This document shows positions 59,427-64,000 of a stretch of DNA of 64,000 bases, piece by piece (position 1 is the stretch's first letter; the number at the start of each line of letters is the position of its first letter). Source of the stretch: Arcanobacterium_A hippocoleae_A (GTDB lineage: Bacteria > Actinomycetota > Actinomycetes > Actinomycetales > Actinomycetaceae); assembly GCA_040360365.1 (NCBI GenBank), contig CP136412.1; one strand, 5' to 3'. The notes under the pieces are model-generated. The model worked only from the letters and a program-made list of their open reading frames with translations. It did not search any database and was not told the origin of the DNA. The position numbers and the translations under genes were made by a program.

Positions 59427-59575
59427 AAAGCGCAGTGTTTCAAGCAGGAAAACTTGCAGATAATCTCTATGCGGATATGTGTGAGAGAAATCTTGCGTAT
59501 AAGACATTTAATTTTCAAAGCTATATTATTAAGACGGATTGCGTTATTACGCGCAGAAATATGAAGAGCAGGTGA
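59423..59575 (+). CDS. Possible 50-residue small protein between menJ and nuoA
   Basis: The ATG overlaps the menJ stop (ATGA at 59423-59426) and the frame is open for 50 codons, starting MKSAVFQAGKLADNLYADMC and stopping inside the nuoA ribosome-binding site (AGGTGAAGG). It fills the junction exactly. No membrane segment, no family known. It may instead be untranslated leader containing a nuo promoter. Confidence 0.35.
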   Translation: MKSAVFQAGKLADNLYADMCERNLAYKTFNFQSYIIKTDCVITRRNMKSR

Positions 59576-59582
59576 AGGATAG

Positions 59583-59945
59583 ATGAACCCGTACGTTCCG
59601 CTCCTGATTATGATCGCGGCAGCGGCAGTAATCGCACTTGGAGGTCTTGGAGCTTCCGCGATTCTTGGTCCGCATAAGTTTAACCGCGTAAAGGTTTTGA
59701 ACTACGAATGCGGTGTAGAGGCTACGCCGAACGGCGGGACAGCCCGGCGTTTCCCAATCAAATATTTTCTGACGGCAATGACTTTCATTATCTTCGATAT
59801 CGAAGTTGTATTCCTCTATCCTTGGGCAGTTGCCAACGATCAGCTTGGTCTTTTCGGTCTGCTCTCGATGGCCGCTTTCGTAATTCTTATTACCGTCCCG
59901 TTCATTTATGAATGGCGCCGCGGCGGTCTGGATTGGAGTGAATAA
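59583..59945 (+). CDS. nuoA: NADH-quinone oxidoreductase subunit A
   Basis: 120 residues with three membrane segments and the conserved loop between the first two (YECGVEATPNGGTARRFPIK, then YFLTAMTFIIFDIEVVFLYPWA). A membrane subunit of complex I at the junction with the peripheral arm. First nuo gene; its stop and the nuoB ATG overlap (TAATG). Confidence 0.97.
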   Translation: MNPYVPLLIMIAAAAVIALGGLGASAILGPHKFNRVKVLNYECGVEATPNGGTARRFPIKYFLTAMTFIIFDIEVVFLYPWAVANDQLGLFGLLSMAAFVILITVPFIYEWRRGGLDWSE

Positions 59946-60502
59946 TGGGTCTTGAAGAGAAAATTCCGCAAGGTATTGGCCTGACCACAATGGAAGCAGT
60001 GCTCGGCTGGGCGCGGGCCCGCTCTCCTTGGCCGGTCACGATGGGTCTTGCCTGCTGTGCAATTGAAATGATGGCGTTCGGGGCAGTTCGTTTTGATGCT
60101 TCACGAATCGGGATGGAAGTTTTCCGCGCCTCCCCGCGCCACTCGGACTTAATGATTGTTTCTGGGCGTGTGAGCCAAAAGATGGCCCCCGTCGTACGCA
60201 ATATTTACGATCAAATGACCGGTCCGAAATGGGTTATCTCAATGGGTGCCTGCGCTTCCTCGGGCGGAATGTTTAACAACTACGCACTTGTGCAGGGAAT
60301 TGACCACATTGTGCCAGTTGATATTTATCTTCCCGGATGTCCGCCGCGGCCCGAAATGCTCATTAATGCTGTATTTGAGCTGCGTAATCAGCTGCTTGAA
60401 AAAGCTCCGCTTGGGCAAAACCGCATTGATATGTGTAAGGCTGCTGAAGCTGCTGCACTGAAAGCTGAGCCGATTGAGCTGCAGAAAGGACTCCTCGCAT
60501 GA
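59945..60502 (+). CDS. nuoB: NADH-quinone oxidoreductase subunit B
   Basis: 185 residues carrying the N2 [4Fe-4S] cluster ligands: adjacent cysteines in MGLACCAIEMM, ISMGACASSGGMFNNY, and IYLPGCPPRPEMLI. It passes electrons to menaquinone at the membrane interface. It overlaps nuoC by four bases. No break. Confidence 0.98.
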   Translation: MGLEEKIPQGIGLTTMEAVLGWARARSPWPVTMGLACCAIEMMAFGAVRFDASRIGMEVFRASPRHSDLMIVSGRVSQKMAPVVRNIYDQMTGPKWVISMGACASSGGMFNNYALVQGIDHIVPVDIYLPGCPPRPEMLINAVFELRNQLLEKAPLGQNRIDMCKAAEAAALKAEPIELQKGLLA

Positions 60503-61212
60503 GCGAAAATCACGAAGGCGCCCTCACTTCTTTTCCGCCCGAAGCGGCCGGCGGTGAATATTTAGGCACCCGCAAAGGACTTTGGGGTGTAAAGAATCTT
60601 GCGGATACTACCGGTTTTTCTGAACAGACTGAAATAGTAGCAATATCGCATCCGGCGATGCGTCCTTTCGGCAGCTGGTTCGATGAAGTAGTCGATATCA
60701 TCATTGAACTGGCGGCAAAAGACGGCTTTTCAGAAGATGACATTATTGAAAAGGTCACTACCGATCATGATCAGCTCGTAATTTTCGTTAAACGTGAACG
60801 GATTGTTGATGTAGCACGGTATCTTCGTGACGACCGCGATTTGCGTTTTGAGATGTGTCTCGGAGTCTCTGCCGTGCATTATCCGCACGATAAAGGGCGT
60901 GAACTTCACGCATATATTCCGTTCTTTTCAATTACACACAACCGAATGATTGCACTCGAAGTTGCAATTCCAGAATCTGATCCGCATATGCCTTCACTCA
61001 CTTCGGTCTATCCCGGTGACGATTGGTCAGAGCGGGAAGCCTTTGATTTGATGGGGATTATCTTCGACGGACATCCCGGTTTAGCACGCTCAGCAATGCC
61101 TGATGATTGGGTTGGGCATCCGCAGCGCAAAGATTATCCGCTCGGCGGTATTCCTGTGGAATATAAGGGTGCCGTAATTCCGCCGCCGGACACTCGGAGG
61201 GAGTATAACTAA
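60499..61212 (+). CDS. nuoC: NADH-quinone oxidoreductase subunit C
   Basis: 237 residues, complex I 30-kDa subunit. The conserved block VYPGDDWSEREAFDLMGIIFDGHPGLARSAMPDDWVGHPQRKDYPL (positions 61010-61142; only its start and end need matching) is typical. A 60-residue N-terminal extension precedes the domain, as in other actinobacteria. Part of the quinone-site arm with NuoB and NuoD. It ends on the nuoD ATG. Confidence 0.96.
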   Translation: MSENHEGALTSFPPEAAGGEYLGTRKGLWGVKNLADTTGFSEQTEIVAISHPAMRPFGSWFDEVVDIIIELAAKDGFSEDDIIEKVTTDHDQLVIFVKRERIVDVARYLRDDRDLRFEMCLGVSAVHYPHDKGRELHAYIPFFSITHNRMIALEVAIPESDPHMPSLTSVYPGDDWSEREAFDLMGIIFDGHPGLARSAMPDDWVGHPQRKDYPLGGIPVEYKGAVIPPPDTRREYN

Positions 61213-62559
61213 TGGTCCAAACCATGCCTCATGCGACGAAAGCATTTGTCGATACTGAAACAAATTCCTACCCTGAGTTCTCTGCTGCCGGCGGCGATTG
61301 GGATTCCTCGCAAAAGAAGCAGAAGAACTTGGTGAAGACCATATTGTCGTAAATCTTGGTCCGGTCCATCCGGCTACACACGGTGTGCTGCGATGCCAGG
61401 TTGAACTCGACGGTGAAAACGTCAAAGAAGTTCGTGCCGCTACCGGCTTCCTCCATACCGGTATTGAGAAGAATATGGAATACCGGACTTGGACCCAGGG
61501 AGTGGCGTTCTGTACCCGAATGGACTATGTGGCTCCAATCTTCCAGGAAGTCGCATACTGTCTTGCAGTGGAAAAACTTCTTGGTATCACCGATCAGGTT
61601 CCGGCGCGTGCAAACGCAATCCGAGTGCTTTTGATGGAAATCGGGCGAATTAATTCGCACCTGGTTGCAATCGGGTCGGGCGGTAACGAACTTGGCGCAA
61701 CCACAATGCTCACCTTAGGTTTCCGCGGCCGTGAAGACTGCTTGCGAATCTACGAAGACATTACCGGATTGCGAATGAATCATGAGTTTATTCGTCCAGG
61801 CGGAGTACTCGAAGATATTCCGGAGAACGGTGTTGAATATATTCGCGGATTGCTGCCGAAAATTAAGCGCACACTTGAAGATATGCAGGATTTGACGATG
61901 CAGAATCCAATCTTCAAGATTCGCCATGTGGATGTGGCAAATTCACCGCTTTCATCAATGATGGCGCTGTCAATGACTGGTCCGTCGGTGCGTGCCGGCG
62001 GAGTTCCGTGGGATTTACGGAAAACCCAGCCGTACTGCGGATATGAAAAATACGAATTTGATATTCCTGTTGCCGATAAAGCAGACGCATACAATCGCGT
62101 GCAAGTTCGGTTCGAAGAATGTTACCAGTCGCTGCGGATTTGCTATCAGGTACTTGATGAGCTTGAACGTACCGCAGGCGAACCGGTGATGGTTGCAGAC
62201 AAAAAATTGCATGGCCGGCACGCCTTTCAATCAGCTCCGACGGTCAAGGGCAATGTCCAGGGCATGTACAGGAAATCATGAGTGAATCAATGGAATCACT
62301 GATTCACCATTTCAAGCTGGTAACAGAAGGTTTCCGAGTTCCCGCCGGGCAGGTCTATCAGATGATTGAACACCCGAAAGGTGTGATTGGAGTGCATCTT
62401 GTAAGCGACGGAGGCACCCGCCCGTACCGTGCGCATTTCCGTGATCCGGGATTTAATAATCTGCAATCGCTGAGCATCATGGCAGAAGGCGGAATGCTCG
62501 CCGACATGATTATCGCACTGGCGATGATTGATCCAGTTATGGGAGGTGTTGATCGCTAA
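61212..62559 (+). CDS. nuoD: NADH-quinone oxidoreductase subunit D, frame-broken twice
   Basis: About 449 residues. One T is restored at 61304-61305 (GDWDFLAKEAEELGED) and one A in the A6 run at 62201-62206 (ADKKIAWPARLSISSDGQGQ), giving one continuous 49-kDa subunit. Seen: NLGPVHPATHGVLRC, ATGFLHTGIEKNMEYRTWTQ and, at the end, ESMESLIHHFKLVTEGFRVP and MIDPVMGGVDR. It forms the quinone pocket with NuoB. Both broken places are at conserved positions, which argues against real decay. It overlaps nuoE (TAATG). Confidence 0.95.
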
Positions 62560-63268
62560 TGGCTCTTGAAAATACTTATACTCCGGAAGTCGAGGCGCGC
62601 CTGCGCAGCGACGCTGCCGAAGTAGTGGCCCGCTACCCGCAGTCACGTTCGGCAATTATGCCGCTGCTGCATTTGATTCAATCTGAGGATGGGTTCTGCT
62701 CTCCGCGCGGGATTGCACTCGTCGCCGATATTCTTGGGTTAACACGGGCGCAAGTTTCTGCAGTTGCGACGTTCTATTCGCAGTATCGGCGCCATCCAAA
62801 CGGAGAATACAACGTCGGCGTATGCACGAATGCGCTTTGTGCAGTGATGGGCGGCGATATTATCTGGGATGAACTCACCGAATATGTGGGTGTCGGATCC
62901 GATGAGACCACTGCCGACGGCAAGATTACACTTGAGCGTCTTGAATGCAACGCGGGATGTGATTATGCTCCGGTGGTGATGGTGAATTGGGAGTTTTTCG
63001 ATAATCAGACTCCGGAATCCGTAAAACAGATTGTTGATGATATTCGTGCCGGTAAAGATCTTCACCCAACCCGCGGACCGGAAAAAGTGCATACTTTTAA
63101 GGAAACTGAACGGGTGCTCGCCGGTTTTGAAGATGGTCATGTTGATGAAGGCGTCGGTGCCGGTGAAGCCAGCCTGCGCGGATTAAAGCTGGCGCGTGAA
63201 AACGGATGGAAAGTGCCGCAGCCAATTGCAGGTGAGGAAGATCGAGAAACGGAGGGGCTGAAAAATGA
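62559..63268 (+). CDS. nuoE: NADH-quinone oxidoreductase subunit E, end frame uncertain
   Basis: A 24-kDa-type subunit with a thioredoxin-like [2Fe-2S] domain: GVCTNALCAVMGG and RLECNAGCDYAPVVMVN hold the four cysteines. Read literally, the frame continues to 63371 and overlaps nuoF by 107 bases. One G restored in the G4 run at 63254-63257 gives a stop at 63266-63268 that overlaps the nuoF ATG (ATGA), the usual arrangement, and a 236-residue protein. I give that end. The C-terminal 80 residues after the cluster domain are the usual actinobacterial extension. Confidence 0.9.
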
Positions 63269-64000
63269 CTGCCTTTTCAAAGCCAGGGATGCTTGCTCCC
63301 GTGCTTTCGAACATTTGGGATCAGCCGAAGTCTTGGAAGCTCGATACTTACCGTGCAAACGATGGTTATAAAGCGCTTGCAAAAGCGTGGCAGATGAAAG
63401 CTGAAGACGAATCTGCAATCACGAATCTGATTAAAGAATCCGGGCTTCGCGGCCGCGGCGGCGCAGGCTTCCCGACCGGGTTAAAATGGTCATTTCTTCC
63501 AGCTCCCGACGGCGGTCAGCGCTATCTTGTCGTGAATGCCGACGAGTCTGAACCAGGGACGTGTAAAGACATTCCATTTCTTATGGCAAACCCGCATTTG
63601 CTGATTGAAGGAATGGCGATTTGTATGCTCGCTATTGGGGGCAATCACGGATTTATTTATCTGCGCGGCGAAGTGGTGCATGTCTACCGGCGTTTGCTTG
63701 CTGCGGTGCGGGAAGCGCGGGAAGCCGGGCTGCTTGGTGCAGGTCTGGGGCCAAACGGCGATTATGATCTTGATATTACAGTTCACGCCGGTGCCGGTGC
63801 ATATATTTGCGGTGAGGAAACAGCACTTCTTGACTCGCTTGAAGGATACCGCGGTCAGCCGCGTCTGAAGCCGCCGTTCCCGGCTGTAGCGGGGCTTTAT
63901 GCTCGTCCAACCGTCGTTAATAATGTGGAATCAATTGCTTCAATTCCCGGCATTATCAATAATGGCGCGCAATGGTTCACGACAATGGGGGCGGAAACGA
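63265..64000 (+). CDS. nuoF: NADH-quinone oxidoreductase subunit F (partial, runs off the window)
   Basis: The ATG at 63265 starts MTAFSKPGMLAPVLSNIWDQ and the frame stays open to base 64000 (245 codons). It contains the NADH-binding GLRGRGGAGFPTGLKW, the FMN-binding NADESEPGTCKDIPFL, and AGAYICGEETALLDSLEG. It is the NADH dehydrogenase subunit with FMN and cluster N3. The C-terminal cluster ligands lie beyond the window. Preceded by GAGGGG. Confidence 0.97.
   Translation, partial: MTAFSKPGMLAPVLSNIWDQPKSWKLDTYRANDGYKALAKAWQMKAEDESAITNLIKESGLRGRGGAGFPTGLKWSFLPAPDGGQRYLVVNADESEPGTCKDIPFLMANPHLLIEGMAICMLAIGGNHGFIYLRGEVVHVYRRLLAAVREAREAGLLGAGLGPNGDYDLDITVHAGAGAYICGEETALLDSLEGYRGQPRLKPPFPAVAGLYARPTVVNNVESIASIPGIINNGAQWFTTMGAET

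Noticed and set aside
1..64000. Prophage or integrative element with integrase/transposase
   Set aside because: No integrase, transposase, phage structural or conjugation gene was recognised.

Overview
The window looks like a chromosomal segment of a host-associated actinobacterium (Actinomycetota, probably Actinomycetales). The basis is the menaquinone/NuoA-N respiratory genes in actinobacterial order, a GuaB1-type purine reductase, MocR-controlled pdxST, a RibU/EcfAAT riboflavin importer behind an FMN riboswitch, and a base composition slightly above 50% GC (counted on sample lines only). Genus is not claimed. No rRNA, tRNA, CRISPR array or transposase gene was found.

Layout. 0-9.4 kb: end of mfd, lysS, a repeat-bearing gap, a truncated DUF4143 ATPase gene, FMN riboswitch plus terminator, ribU-ecfA-ecfT, a 44-bp tandem repeat and an intact DUF4143 ATPase. 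9.4-17 kb: ABC-F ATPase, a LytTR/DUF3021 pair, pdxT-pdxS with a divergent PdxR-like regulator, and a GNAT acetyltransferase. 17.4-26.5 kb: glycerol block (glpK, glpF, a small kinase, glpCBA) with a divergent SorC-type regulator. 26.6-34.3 kb: two membrane proteins, radA, trkA/trkH K+ uptake, guaB1. 34.6-50.7 kb: a complete D-glucuronide pathway. UidB imports, UidA hydrolyses, UxaC isomerises, UxuB reduces, UxuA dehydrates, KdgK phosphorylates and Eda cleaves to pyruvate plus glyceraldehyde-3-phosphate, with a LacI-type regulator. A 4.7-kb accessory island (39.3-44.0 kb) splits this pathway: Fic remnant, AbiE toxin-antitoxin pair, hsdS fragments, an AT-rich three-gene ART/unknown/NADAR cassette and an orphan RHH antitoxin. 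50.8-55.4 kb: FMN reductase, MarR and luciferase-like monooxygenase with a MarR-type operator, a repeat-rich gap, and a TDT-family transporter. 55.7-64 kb: menF, menG, menJ and nuoA-nuoF (nuoF runs off the window), i.e. menaquinone synthesis beside complex I.

Two observations matter most. (1) The operon at 41950-43496 pairs a DUF3990 (ADP-ribosyltransferase-like) protein with a small unrecognised protein and a NADAR-domain protein, translationally coupled at the second junction. This fits a toxin/antitoxin or anti-phage system built on reversible ADP-ribosylation. (2) About 20 otherwise conserved genes carry single-base frame breaks, nearly all explained by one base missing from a homopolymer run of 2-7. 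This looks like systematic undercalling in the sequence rather than gene decay. I therefore annotate those genes over their full span and give the break positions.

A pair of diverged copies of a palindrome-ended intergenic element (2657-2856 and 53964-54131), whose terminal arms change together, is the best unexplained non-coding structure.
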